Assembly (NCBI GenBank): GCA_964617695.1
Contig: CAZTYW010000049.1
Coordinates: 1 to 15,363 of the forward strand
Length of the DNA stretch: 15,363 bases
Direction of reading: 5' to 3'
From: CAZTYW01 sp964617695
Lineage (GTDB): Bacteria > Chloroflexota > Dehalococcoidia > UBA2247 > RBG-13-53-26
Part shown: one piece after another, positions 1-7,853 of the stretch
How the letters are laid out: each line of letters opens with the position of its first letter
Position numbering within the stretch: the stretch's first letter is position 1
Translations under genes and position numbers: made by a program
The notes under the pieces: model-generated
Databases searched by the model: none
Told to the model about the DNA's origin: nothing
What the model saw: the letters and a program-made list of their open reading frames with translations, nothing else

Positions 1-13
1 CCCCGTTTTCCAT
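1..13 (-). CDS. Possible start of a leftward gene cut by the window edge
   Basis: On the minus strand an ATG at 13-11 begins an open frame (M-E-N-G) that leaves the window after four codons. It is preceded by GGGAGGAA at about 31-24, a good Shine-Dalgarno sequence roughly 10 nt upstream of the ATG. Nothing can be said about the product. The gene would be divergent from the amidase. This is a call from the start signal alone, so confidence is low. Confidence 0.35.
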
Positions 14-269
14 CGTGGTTGGATTCCTCCCGAAAAATCTGCTGGGGGATCGGCACCTGGTGTGGAACAAGCCGTCGCCAATCGAATGGCGGCTTCACGT
101 ATGACGCAAACGGTGCTGTGCAGTACGGAAATTCGCCAGTCGTGCAGACGGACTGACACGTCGTCTGGCCCCCCGCTTGAGTTGAAAAGTGTATCACATA
201 CCATCGTCGCTGGCAAGTCCTCCACTGGCAACGGTTCGCTCGAAGCTTTCACAACCGGAGGTGGCAGCA
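14..269. other. Divergent intergenic region before the amidase
   Basis: About 255 bp with no supported gene. It lies between the probable leftward start at 13 and the amidase start at 270. A weak promoter candidate (177-204) is listed separately. I see no tRNA, terminator or strong repeat here. Confidence 0.5.
177..204 (+). promoter_or_regulatory. Weak sigma70-like promoter candidate for the amidase
   Basis: TTGAGT (177-182) and TACCAT (199-204) are separated by 16 bp. Each hexamer matches the consensus at four of six positions. Transcription would start near 211, giving a leader of about 60 nt. The match is weak and was found by eye. Confidence 0.3.
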
Positions 270-1730
270 ATGGCTAACTTTGATGACATCACCTTTCTGG
301 ATGCCACGGCCCAGTCGAACCTTGTGCGGCGCAAGGAGGTCAAGCCGATCGAACTGGTAGACCTGGCCATCGAGCGGATAGAGCGTTTGAACCCCACCCT
401 CAACGCTGTGGTCACGCCGACGTACGAACAAGCGCGTGCTGCGGCCATTGACAGGCTGCCACATGGGCACTTCATCGGCGTGCCGTTCCTGGTCAAGGAC
501 CTTTTTGCGTTCATGTGTGGTGTGCCGATGGCATGGGGGTCGGCATTCGCTCGTGGTTTCATACCCGATCACGACAGCGAGCTGGTAGCGCGGCTGAAGC
601 ATGCCGGTCTCATCATTGTCGGCAAGACCAACACACCGGAATTCGGCATTCTTCCGACGACGGAGCCCCACCTGTTCGGCCCCAGCCGGAATCCGTGGGA
701 CACGGGCAGGACGACGGGCGGTTCCAGTGGGGGCTCGGCGGCCGCGGTTGCCGCTGGACTTGTGCCGATGGCACACGGCAACGACGGAGCTGGATCGATT
801 CGCATTCCCGCCTCGTGCTGCGGGCTTTTCGGGCTGAAGCCTTCCAGGGCCCGCAACCCGCTAGGCCCTGACTTCGGCGACGTCTTCGGTGGGCTACTGG
901 TGGAGCACGTTCTGACTCACTCGGTGCGCGATAGTGCTGCCTTGCTCGATGCCACCTGTGGCCCGGATATTGGCGACCCTTACTTGCTGCCTCGGCCACC
1001 ACGCCCTTTCCTGGTCGAGGTCGGTGCTGATCCAGGCAAGCTGCGCATTGCCTTTACCACCGATGCCACCGCAGTGACCGATGTCCCGGTGCACGATGAC
1101 TGTGTCACGGCAGTACGCCAGGCGGCAGAGCTGTGCGCTGACCTTGGTCACCAGGTCGAGGAGGCAAGCCCGAGCGTGGACGGCGCGCTGCTGAGCGAGG
1201 CATTCATCACCGTGTTCTCTGCGGGGATTGCCTGGTCCATTGACAACTTGGCGCTGCTGACCGGCCGTGCCCCGAGTGCGGCTGACTTTGAGCCGCTGAC
1301 ATGGGCTGTCTACGAGATGGGGCGGCTACACAGCGCAGCGGCCTACCTGCGCTCTGTAACGGTTCTGCAAAGTGTTGCCAGAGACATTGGGCGGTTTCTG
1401 GTCAACTACGACGTGTTGCTTACCCCGACACTCAGCCAGCCTCCAGTTCCTCTGGGTACCTTTGACTCGCCGCTGTATAATCCCCTTCAGGGGCTTCTCC
1501 GTGCGACTGCGTTTCTGCCCTTCACGCCCATCTGCAACTTCACCGGGCAACCTGGCATGTCTGTCCCTCTCTACTGGAATGCCGACGGCCTTCCGGTGGG
1601 CAGCCACTTCATCGGGCGTTTTGGAGAAGAGGCCATGCTGTTCCGTTTGGCAGCGCAGTTAGAGTCGGCTAGGCCGTGGGCCAATCGCAGGCCGCCTGTG
1701 TCTGCCCAGGCCGAGTTGTCCGCGGTTTGA
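270..1730 (+). CDS. Amidase-signature hydrolase, NylA-like
   Basis: A 486-residue amidase-signature (AS) family hydrolase that should cleave a carboxamide through an acyl-enzyme. The catalytic Lys-cisSer-Ser triad is visible: Lys76 in PFLVKD, cis-Ser152 in GGSSGGSAAAVAAG, and nucleophile Ser176 in DGAGSIRIPASCCGLFGLKP. The 24-residue spacing between the two serines is the family spacing. The local sequence around Ser176 (including SCCG and KPSR) and the length resemble 6-aminohexanoate cyclic-dimer hydrolase and related non-GatA amidases, rather than the Glu-tRNA(Gln) subunit GatA. There are no gatB/gatC neighbours, which agrees. No signal peptide or membrane segment is seen, so it is probably cytoplasmic. 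The start at 270 is preferred because GGAGGT lies at 257-262, 7 nt upstream. The longer in-frame reading from 189 has no ribosome site and an unlike N-terminus. The natural substrate is unknown. Confidence 0.93.
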   Translation: MANFDDITFLDATAQSNLVRRKEVKPIELVDLAIERIERLNPTLNAVVTPTYEQARAAAIDRLPHGHFIGVPFLVKDLFAFMCGVPMAWGSAFARGFIPDHDSELVARLKHAGLIIVGKTNTPEFGILPTTEPHLFGPSRNPWDTGRTTGGSSGGSAAAVAAGLVPMAHGNDGAGSIRIPASCCGLFGLKPSRARNPLGPDFGDVFGGLLVEHVLTHSVRDSAALLDATCGPDIGDPYLLPRPPRPFLVEVGADPGKLRIAFTTDATAVTDVPVHDDCVTAVRQAAELCADLGHQVEEASPSVDGALLSEAFITVFSAGIAWSIDNLALLTGRAPSAADFEPLTWAVYEMGRLHSAAAYLRSVTVLQSVARDIGRFLVNYDVLLTPTLSQPPVPLGTFDSPLYNPLQGLLRATAFLPFTPICNFTGQPGMSVPLYWNADGLPVGSHFIGRFGEEAMLFRLAAQLESARPWANRRPPVSAQAELSAV

Positions 1731-1800
1731 GTCGCTTCTCAGGAGTTGAGACCCCGTCGTCTCTACGTGCGGGCTGTGATGCATGCCGCTCCCAAACTTG

Positions 1801-1828
1801 TTGACATAAGATCGACCAGCGTTACAAT
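1801..1828 (+). promoter_or_regulatory. Strong sigma70-type promoter for the kinase
   Basis: A perfect -35 TTGACA (1801-1806) and TACAAT as -10 (1823-1828) are separated by 16 bp. This is one of the two best promoters in the window. Transcription should begin near 1835, giving a leader of about 240 nt before the kinase start codon. Confidence 0.75.
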
Positions 1829-1834
1829 AGTGGT

Positions 1835-2077
1835 TGCATGAAGCCGCACCGCACGAAATCGGGATAGCTGCCAGGGGAGCTGGCTCCAGTGGCTATTCCG
1901 TGGGGAGGGACGCAGGATGGCGCTGCACGCAGTCCGGGTGCCCTGGTGCCGACGTGAGTGGGCACCGACGCAGGGCCGGGCTGAGCGGGATCGCTGCGCC
2001 TTGGCGCAAGCACCTCAAAGTTCACGTGTCGACGCAGCGCGTCAAGGTCGCGGTGTAATGCAGGGGTAGGGGGTGTC
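1835..2077 (+). ncRNA. Structured 5' leader RNA of the kinase gene, four hairpins
   Basis: Everything between the promoter and the kinase start codon lacks a convincing ORF but is rich in inverted repeats. (1) ATAGC 1864-1868 pairs with GCTAT 1892-1896, enclosing GCCAG 1870-1874 paired with CTGGC 1880-1884. GGAGC/GCTCC inside it can pair instead. (2) A long interrupted stem is formed by CCGG 1934-1937 with 1976-1979, CCCT 1941-1944 with AGGG 1972-1975, and GGTGCC 1945-1950 with GGCACC 1961-1966. (3) TGCGC 1995-1999 pairs with GCGCA 2004-2008 around a CTTG tetraloop. (4) GACGC 2031-2035 pairs with GCGTC 2039-2043. No hairpin is followed by a T-run, so a simple attenuator is not seen. I could not match it to a riboswitch class I know. 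A regulatory leader is inference from structure and promoter distance. Confidence 0.4.
2068..2073 (+). promoter_or_regulatory. Ribosome binding site of the kinase
   Basis: AGGGGG, extended by TG to 2075, can pair with the 16S anti-Shine-Dalgarno with one G-U wobble. It lies unusually close to the ATG at 2078 (4 nt from the core). AGGGGT at 2062-2067, 10 nt away, is an alternative. It supports 2078 as the start. Confidence 0.55.
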
Positions 2078-5000
2078 ATGCCAAACCAGGGAGAACGTAC
2101 GCGGAGTCGACATAAAAGCAGCGCGGAGGAATACCTTGATATCGTTGGGGTCATTGTTGTAGCTCTTGACGCCGAGGGGAAGATTACCTTCATCAACAGG
2201 AAGGGGTGCGAGTTCCTTGGCAGCAAGGAGAAGGAAGAGGCTCTGGGCAAGAACTGGTTCGATAATTTCGTGCCGGCTGACATCAGGGACGAGGTAAGAG
2301 CAGTCTTCCGGAAGCTGATGGCGGGCGACGGCCAGTCGGTCGAGCGCTATGAGAATGCCATCATCACGGGGGGCGATGCCGAGAGAATCATCGCCTGGCA
2401 TAATGCACTTCTCATGGACGAAGGCGGCAGCATCCTTGGCACACTGAGTTGGGGCGAAGACGTCACCGAGAGCAGACAGACAGAAGATCGGCTGGAGGGC
2501 GTTGCACGTGACCTGCGTGAGCGGGTCAAGGAACTGGAGTGTCTGTATGCTATCTCGAATGCCACTCAGAAGTACGATGCTTCGCTGGAGGAGATACTTC
2601 AGGAAGTGGTCAGCATCATTCCTGCCGCCTGGCAGTACCCGGAAGTCGCCTGCGCGCAACTGGCGGTGCAGGGTCAGGTGTTCCGGACGGAGAACTTCAA
2701 GGAGACCGCCTGGAAGCAGGCTGCCGAGATCATCGCGGATGGCATTGGAGCCGGCACGCTGGAGGTGTTCTACCTGGAGGAAAGGCCAGAGTGCGACGAA
2801 GGGCCCTTCATGAAGGAAGAGAGGGCCCTGACCAATGCCATTGCCGAGAGGGCGAGCAGAATCATCGAGCGCAAGCGGGCAGAGAGCTCGCTGCGGGAGT
2901 CCGAAGCCAAGTATGCCACCCTGGTGGAGCAGGCCAAGGAGGGGGTGGTGGTGGTGCAGGACGATGTTTGCAGGTTCGCAAACAGGGCTGTTGGCGATAT
3001 CTCCGGCTACTCTGTTGAGGAATTGCTTGGCATGCAGTTCATCGACATGGTGGTGCCCGAATACAGAGCCGACGTCGCTCAGAGATGCAAGCATCGCCTG
3101 AGTGGCGGGGAAGGACTGGGTACTGATTATGAGACGACAATCCGGTGCAAGGACGGGACAATAAAGGACGTAGAGGCGTCGGTGGGCATCGTGGAATTTG
3201 AGGGCAGGCCCGCGGAGATGGCCCTTGTGCGTGACGTCACGGAGCGCAAGCGGGTGGACCAGGCGCTGAGAGAATCAGAGGAGAGGTATCGCGACCTGGT
3301 GGAGAATGCAAACGATGTCATCTATGCAGTCGATGGAGTGGGCACTATAACCTACGTCAGCCCGGCCGTGGAGTGGTACCTGGGATATGCGCCGCCTGAA
3401 TGCATGGGCCGATCTTTTGCTGAGTTTCTTCACCCGGACGACCGGCAACGGGCCAGCACGGCATGTCATAGCCTGCTTTCTGGCGGCTTGGAGTCAAACG
3501 AGTACCGGTACCTGGCCAAGTCGGGGGAAGTCCGCTGGATGCGGACGTCGAGCAGACCCAAGTACGATGGAGACCGCGTTGTGGGGATCAGGGGAGTGCT
3601 GGTGGACACCACTGAACGCAGGCGGGCCGAAGAGTCGCTTCGGGAGAGCGAGAGAAAGTACCGATTGCTGGCCGACAACGTGCAGGACGTTATCTGGACG
3701 ACCGACATGGATTTGAATGTGACGTACGTGAGTCCGTCAGTCACGCGGCTGGTCGGTTTCAGTGTCGAGGAGGCGATGGCCATGGGAGTTCCCGGCTTGC
3801 TGACTCCTGCCTCGCTGGGAGATGGCATGAGGGTCTTCCAGGAGCAATTGGCTATCGTGGGGATCGACAATGAGGACCCGTCCCGGTCCTGGACACTCGA
3901 GGTGGAGTTGAAGTGCAAAGATGGCTCCACCGTCTGGGTCGAGGAGAAAATGACTTTCCTTTGGGACTCAGAGGGAGCCCCTGTCGGGCTGCTAGGGGTT
4001 ACAAGAGACCTCACCGAGCGCAGGCAAGCTGACGCAGCACTCCGCCGGAGCGAAGAACTGTTCAGGACCGTTTACGAAAGGTCGCCGATAGGCCTGGCAC
4101 TCTATGATTCCGATGGCTGTTTGGTTGACGCCAACGCGGCCTTTCTGGGCATGTTCGGCCTGTCCAGCTTTGAAGAGGCAGAAGGGCCGCCGCTCCTCGA
4201 AGACCCCAATTTGACAAGCGGGGGCAGGCAGCGGCTGCTCGCTGGCAAAACCGTCAAGCACGAGGGCCCCTTTGACTTTGACAGATTGCGGGAGGCCGGG
4301 TGGTACAGGACGAATAGGTCGGGTATCGCCTACCTCTACACGTTGATGACGCCGTTGGTTGTGGGTGAAGAAGGAACCGTAAGCGGTTTCATGGTCCAGG
4401 TGCAGGATATGACCGAGCGCAGGCAGGCGAGGCAAGAGCTTGAGCAGCTATATGAGCAGGAGAGGGCGCTACGGAGAGAGGTGGAAGCGGAAATGAAGAG
4501 GAGAGCGGAGTTTCTGCGAGCGCTGGTGCATGAACTCAAGACGCCACTCACTGCCGTACTGGCTTCAAGCGGGGCGCTGGTCGCAGGTCTTGAGGGAGGG
4601 CCGCTACTGGGCTTTGCTAAGAACCTGAACCGGGGTGCCTACCGGCTCAACAGCAGAATCGACGAGCTCATCGACCTGGCCAAAGGCGAGATAGGCATGC
4701 TCACTTTGAGTTGCGGATCGACAAATCTGGCAGTTCTACTGCAAGAGATTGCCGACGAGATGGCGCCGTTGGCTTTGAGCCGAAAGCAGACCCTGACGGT
4801 GGATTTGCCCCGCTCGCTCCCGGCCGGCTGGGTTGACGCCGGCCGGCTGCGGCAGGTGGTGGTGAACCTGCTTGCCAATGCCTGCAAATTCACGCCAGAG
4901 GGCGGCGACATAACCCTGAGGGCCTCGGAAAGCGATGGCCACCTGCTGGTGGAGGTAGAGGATACGGGTCCGGGAATAGCACCGGAGGAGAAGCGCAGGT

Positions 5001-5206
5001 TATTCGATCCTTATCAACTGCGACAGATTGATGGGAGACGCACCGGTGGTCTGGGCCTTGGGCTGGTCCTGAGCAAAATGCTGGTGGAACGCCATGGGGG
5101 CCAGATATGGGTCACCGGTCGGGAGGGCAAGGGCAGCATTTTCAGCTTCACCATACCTTTGAGGCATCAACGCGTGCGGCAAAGATCGCAAGCGCGGAAG
5201 CTCTGA
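2078..5206 (+). CDS. Cytoplasmic multi-PAS hybrid-sensor histidine kinase
   Basis: A 1042-residue sensor histidine kinase. Visible order: PAS1 (about 17-131), a GAF-like segment (about 150-265), PAS2 (270-393), PAS3 (400-515), PAS4 (525-648), PAS5 (655-783), a charged coiled-coil linker (783-812), HisKA, then HATPase_c. PAS2 to PAS5 end in the usual PAC-type ending (RDVTERK, VDTTERR, TRDLTERR, QDMTERR); PAS1 ends in a divergent version (EDVTESR). The phospho-acceptor is His818 in LVHELKTPLTAV. ATP-binding boxes are the N box (NLLANACKFTP, Asn930/934), G1 (DTGPGI from 962) and G2 (GGLGLGLG from 990). There is no hydrophobic stretch long enough for a membrane helix, so it should sense a cytoplasmic ligand, redox or energy cue. 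No receiver domain is fused and no response regulator is adjacent, so it is an orphan kinase. Despite the word hybrid in the call, only sensor and kinase parts are present. Ligands of the PAS domains cannot be read from sequence. Confidence 0.93.
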   Translation: MPNQGERTRSRHKSSAEEYLDIVGVIVVALDAEGKITFINRKGCEFLGSKEKEEALGKNWFDNFVPADIRDEVRAVFRKLMAGDGQSVERYENAIITGGDAERIIAWHNALLMDEGGSILGTLSWGEDVTESRQTEDRLEGVARDLRERVKELECLYAISNATQKYDASLEEILQEVVSIIPAAWQYPEVACAQLAVQGQVFRTENFKETAWKQAAEIIADGIGAGTLEVFYLEERPECDEGPFMKEERALTNAIAERASRIIERKRAESSLRESEAKYATLVEQAKEGVVVVQDDVCRFANRAVGDISGYSVEELLGMQFIDMVVPEYRADVAQRCKHRLSGGEGLGTDYETTIRCKDGTIKDVEASVGIVEFEGRPAEMALVRDVTERKRVDQALRESEERYRDLVENANDVIYAVDGVGTITYVSPAVEWYLGYAPPECMGRSFAEFLHPDDRQRASTACHSLLSGGLESNEYRYLAKSGEVRWMRTSSRPKYDGDRVVGIRGVLVDTTERRRAEESLRESERKYRLLADNVQDVIWTTDMDLNVTYVSPSVTRLVGFSVEEAMAMGVPGLLTPASLGDGMRVFQEQLAIVGIDNEDPSRSWTLEVELKCKDGSTVWVEEKMTFLWDSEGAPVGLLGVTRDLTERRQADAALRRSEELFRTVYERSPIGLALYDSDGCLVDANAAFLGMFGLSSFEEAEGPPLLEDPNLTSGGRQRLLAGKTVKHEGPFDFDRLREAGWYRTNRSGIAYLYTLMTPLVVGEEGTVSGFMVQVQDMTERRQARQELEQLYEQERALRREVEAEMKRRAEFLRALVHELKTPLTAVLASSGALVAGLEGGPLLGFAKNLNRGAYRLNSRIDELIDLAKGEIGMLTLSCGSTNLAVLLQEIADEMAPLALSRKQTLTVDLPRSLPAGWVDAGRLRQVVVNLLANACKFTPEGGDITLRASESDGHLLVEVEDTGPGIAPEEKRRLFDPYQLRQIDGRRTGGLGLGLVLSKMLVERHGGQIWVTGREGKGSIFSFTIPLRHQRVRQRSQARKL

Positions 5207-5276
5207 AGACTGACGGCGCGCTACACGGCAAGGTCACCCAACCTTCTCTGCCAGGCCGGCACTGGTGGCAGACGGC

Positions 5277-6065
5277 CTACTGACGTCGGGTTAGGTCCTC
5301 CGCAACCAGCGGCACAAACTCTATGCCGCCGTCTATTTCGAACATCTTGCCTGTCACCCAGTCGGAAGCAGGAGAGGCGAGGTATATTGCTGCCAGCGCT
5401 ATATCCTCAGGTGTGCCCATGCGCTTGAGGGGGGTCTTGTCCACGATCTGGTCTTTGACCGGTCCCAGCACCATTGAGCTACCTTCGGTCCACACGCTGC
5501 CGGGCAGGATGGCGTTCACCCTTACGCAGGGGGCCAGCTCCCAGGCCAGTGTCCGGGTAAACGAGTTGATGCCTGCTTTGGCGGCCCCGTAGGCTATCAT
5601 ACCCACGCTTGGCATTTGTGATTCCCGGCTGGATATGCTGATGATGGAGCCCGACTTCTGCTCCAGCATCACCCGAGCCACGGCTTTGCTGCAGAGGAAT
5701 GCACTTGTGAGGTTCAACAGCAACATGGCTTCCCACGCCCGCTGGCTCATGTCCATTGCCGGTCTGAAGAAGCCGGCCCCGGCGTTGTTGACCAGGACGT
5801 CGATGTGGCCGAACTCATGCTTTGTTGCCTCGACCATGTTACTGACTTGCCCTTCGTTCCGCACATCGCAGGTTATGGCCAGACCTTTGCGACCAGCGGC
5901 GCAGACCTCGGCTGCAGTCTGCTCTGCCAGGTCCGCTTCTTGGTCGACGCAGGCCAGGTCGGCACCCGCATCGGCGAAAGCGAGGGCGATTCCCTTACCT
6001 ATTCCCCTTCCGGCACCTGTGACAATGGCCACCTTCCCACCGAGAGAGAATCTATCGAGGATCAT
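5277..6065 (-). CDS. SDR-family NAD(P)-dependent oxidoreductase
   Basis: A 262-residue classical short-chain dehydrogenase. The cofactor loop is TGAGRGIG at 16-23, and NNAG is at 93-96. The catalytic tetrad reads Asn118, Ser146, Tyr159 and Lys163 (YGAAK), with the 13-residue Ser-Tyr spacing of the family. The C-terminal GGIEFVP region fits the substrate side. Asp41, at the end of the second strand (CVDQE), favours NAD(H) over NADP(H). It is similar in size and motif placement to 7-alpha-hydroxysteroid dehydrogenase and gluconate 5-dehydrogenase-like SDRs, but the substrate cannot be assigned. The ATG at 6065 has GGAG about 10 nt upstream on the minus strand. It is convergent with the kinase, about 70 bp away. 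A minus-strand promoter candidate lies about 300 bp upstream (6371-6399). Confidence 0.92.
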   Translation of the reverse strand: MILDRFSLGGKVAIVTGAGRGIGKGIALAFADAGADLACVDQEADLAEQTAAEVCAAGRKGLAITCDVRNEGQVSNMVEATKHEFGHIDVLVNNAGAGFFRPAMDMSQRAWEAMLLLNLTSAFLCSKAVARVMLEQKSGSIISISSRESQMPSVGMIAYGAAKAGINSFTRTLAWELAPCVRVNAILPGSVWTEGSSMVLGPVKDQIVDKTPLKRMGTPEDIALAAIYLASPASDWVTGKMFEIDGGIEFVPLVAEDLTRRQ

Positions 6066-6559
6066 GGCTGCCAGCTCCGCGGGTGGTGATGGGTGCTACG
6101 GGTGAAGCGAGTCTGGTGGGTCAACGGTAACATCTCTTGCCTCCATTTCTTGTTTCATTGGTCAGGGCCGCGGTGTTGAGTTGTCTCGGCCGCACATCCG
6201 CCCCGAAAGCATGCTCGCCCCGGCCTGGGACGTCCGTGTGGCTTCTTCGGCCTCCATTTCCAGTGCCCTACTATCTGGTGCCTGGTTCCTGAGCAGCCTG
6301 TGGGTGTTGCGCAGGGATCGCAGCCCCGTCTGTCAGCGCGGCTACCGTCTGCGACGCCGGCGTCACCAACATTATAGAGAGTTGCCGTCCGAGTCTGAAG
6401 CGCCGATTGATGGAAGCTATCATCCGACCGCCGACGGACAAATCCGGCCGGGGTGAAACGGGGTGGCCGGAGGAGCTACGGAGGTGGGGTGGGGTGTTGG
6501 GTGCAATAGCAGCCTGAAGGTGAGGCACGGGAAAGTGCTTTGCGGTCAGTTGGCTCTGG
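6066..6559. other. Intergenic stretch with one promoter candidate
   Basis: Nearly 500 bp between the SDR and the small membrane gene, both on the minus strand. Open frames here (for example 6181-6456 plus and 6271-6660 minus) lack ribosome sites and look like random high-GC frames. The only signal I can support is the minus-strand promoter at 6371-6399. Two short minus-strand ORFs (31 and 16 codons) begin with AATGGAGGC, but neither has a convincing ribosome site. Confidence 0.5.
6371..6399 (-). promoter_or_regulatory. Minus-strand promoter upstream of the SDR gene
   Basis: Reading leftward, TTCAGA (6399-6394) is followed after 17 bp by a perfect TATAAT (6376-6371). The -35 matches four of six positions. 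Transcription would start near 6364 and give a leader of roughly 300 nt before the SDR start at 6065. It could also drive a small RNA. Confidence 0.5.
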
Positions 6560-6748
6560 CTACTGCTTGGGGCCGCGCTCAGGCGCAAAATACAGGTTGA
6601 AGACAATGGCGATGATCCATGTGGCGACCCCGCCGAGCAGACCGTCGGGTATAAAGTCATAGAAGTCCGTCACCAGGCTAACCAGGATCACGATCAGTCC
6701 GATGCCGTATAGCAGAGCTACCAGAGCACGCCTCTTGTTCTGAGTCAC
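6560..6748 (-). CDS. Small two-helix membrane protein, unknown function
   Basis: A 62-residue protein starting at GTG (6748-6746), with AAGGAG about 8 nt upstream on the minus strand. Two hydrophobic segments are seen, about residues 9-27 (VALLYGIGLIVILVSLV) and 38-55 (LGGVATWIIAIVFNLYFA). They are joined by an acidic, aromatic loop (TDFYDFIPD) and flanked by basic ends. The topology is probably N-in/C-in by the positive-inside rule (N-terminal NKRR). I do not recognise a family. Codon-level plausibility, the ribosome site and the clear hydrophobic pattern argue it is real. It is divergent from the nitroreductase and shares the regulatory region 6749-6981. Confidence 0.6.
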   Translation of the reverse strand: MTQNKRRALVALLYGIGLIVILVSLVTDFYDFIPDGLLGGVATWIIAIVFNLYFAPERGPKQ

Positions 6749-6861
6749 GTCCTTTGCTCCTTCAAGGGCTGCGTTAGACGGCTGGCCGGCGTCGTGGCGT
6801 TTGCCCCCGAATAGGCTGCAGGCTTCAAGGTTAAAGGCGACTTTAGCGACACGTGTATGCT

Positions 6862-6889
6862 ACTATGCTGTTTGTTAAGTTCTGGTTAA
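6862..6889 (-). promoter_or_regulatory. Weak minus-strand promoter candidate for the small membrane gene
   Basis: Reading leftward, TTAACC (6889-6884) is followed after 16 bp by CATAGT (6867-6862). Each hexamer matches about four of six consensus positions. The start would be near 6855, about 107 nt before the GTG. An 8-bp palindrome, ACACGTGT (6849-6856), lies at the predicted start point. Confidence 0.3.
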
Positions 6890-6900
6890 GAAGGCTTAAG
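6875..6900 (+). promoter_or_regulatory. Three phased TTAAG direct repeats, probable operator
   Basis: TTAAG occurs at 6875-6879, 6886-6890 and 6896-6900, with 11- and 10-bp steps, so one face of the helix. It lies just upstream of TTGACA (6907-6912), which could be the -35 of the nitroreductase gene, although no good -10 follows. It also overlaps the weak minus-strand -35. Direct repeats at 11-bp steps are how OmpR/PhoB-family response regulators bind; on the minus strand the units read CTTAAC/CTTAAG. The identity of the regulator is inference. Confidence 0.4.
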
Positions 6901-6981
6901 GAAAGCTTGACAGCAGGTCGCGCTGTGGCGAGAAGCAGGTCACAGTTCTGTGAGGTGATGGCGCCAAAGGAGGCATGGTAG

Positions 6982-7782
6982 ATGGAGACCCCGTTTTCCA
7001 GGTGGTATGCCGCAATACCGCACCGTATGTCCAGGCGGAGCTTCAGGGCCGACGCGCTGGAAGCAGGCGTGGTGGAACATATACGGGCATTTTGCAGGGA
7101 ATTCAGACCGTTTCCGCAAGCCCGTGCAGAACTGGTGACTGAGCTACCGCAGCGAGTCTTCAAGGCAGGGCTTGGCCCCTACGGCAGGATCAGCGGTGCG
7201 CCCGCCTACATTGCCTTTGTGGGCCGGGCCGATGATCCTTATGTGAGTGAAAAGGTCGGCTACACCGGGGAGGGGATCGTTCTGGAGGCGACGGCCATGG
7301 CCCTGGGGACCTGCTGGGTCGGCGGCTGGTTTGATCGCAGAGTTGCCACGTCGGCTGCCGGTGCCAGCAAGGACGAGAGGATCATGGCCGTAACGCCCAT
7401 TGGATACACACCTGAAGCACTCTCACGCAACGAGAGGATAATGAGGGGGACCATCAGAGCGCACCGTCGCAAGCCTTTGCGGGAGCTGGTGGCCGGGCTG
7501 GCTGAAGCAGAGTGGCCCGGCTGGATGAGATCGGCTCTGGAAGCGGCGCGGCTGGCTCCGTCGGCGTACAACAGGCAGCCCTGGCGCTTCTACGTCGAGC
7601 CGCGCAGCATAACCGTTTCAGTCGATACCCTGAGGTTTAACCTCTCCTGCTCCAGGCGCCTGGACTGTGGCATTGCCATGCTGCATATTGAGGCGGCCGC
7701 GGCCGACTGTGGTATGAGGGGCGAGTGGGAATTCCTGCAACCCCCTCAGGTGGCACGGTTCAGAGTTGCGGGCAGTGAATGA
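6982..7782 (+). CDS. TM1586-type nitroreductase-family protein
   Basis: A 266-residue FMN-dependent nitroreductase-like protein of the kind named after Thermotoga TM1586. The N-terminal RRSFR (18-22) is the usual FMN phosphate-binding arginine region. GYTGEGIVLEATA (93-105) and GTCWVGGW (109-116) are the family's central motifs. A second SAYNRQPW (194-201) resembles the PS-x-x-N-x-QPW flavin motif of nitroreductases. The presence of both halves in one chain fits an internally duplicated fold in which one chain does the work of a dimer. No membrane segment or signal peptide is seen. The start at 6982 has AAAGGAGG ending about 9 nt upstream. The electron acceptor is unknown; possible roles are reduction of quinone-like or nitro compounds, or flavin chemistry in an anaerobe. 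It is convergent with the aldehyde oxidoreductase gene. Confidence 0.85.
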   Translation: METPFSRWYAAIPHRMSRRSFRADALEAGVVEHIRAFCREFRPFPQARAELVTELPQRVFKAGLGPYGRISGAPAYIAFVGRADDPYVSEKVGYTGEGIVLEATAMALGTCWVGGWFDRRVATSAAGASKDERIMAVTPIGYTPEALSRNERIMRGTIRAHRRKPLRELVAGLAEAEWPGWMRSALEAARLAPSAYNRQPWRFYVEPRSITVSVDTLRFNLSCSRRLDCGIAMLHIEAAAADCGMRGEWEFLQPPQVARFRVAGSE

Positions 7783-7853
7783 GACCAGCCTGCGGCGATG
7801 GTGGATGCCGGGAAGAGAGTATGGCGGTGGGGCAGCCCAGGCCGCCTCAGCGG

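Noticed and set aside
1748..1763. Hairpin GAGAC/GTCTC after the amidase as a terminator
   Set aside because: Only five base pairs and no T-run after it.
1834..2058. 74-codon plus-strand ORF in the kinase leader
   Set aside because: It begins almost at the predicted transcript start without a ribosome site. Its composition follows the hairpins rather than a protein pattern. A leader peptide cannot be fully excluded.
2042..3094. Minus-strand open frame of 350 codons opposite the kinase N-terminus
   Set aside because: Antisense to PAS and GAF-like domains with proper PAS motifs; it has no recognisable features of its own.
6181..6456. 91-codon plus-strand ORF in the intergenic stretch
   Set aside because: It starts at TTG with no ribosome site, and the sequence is rich in Arg and Ser with no domain pattern.
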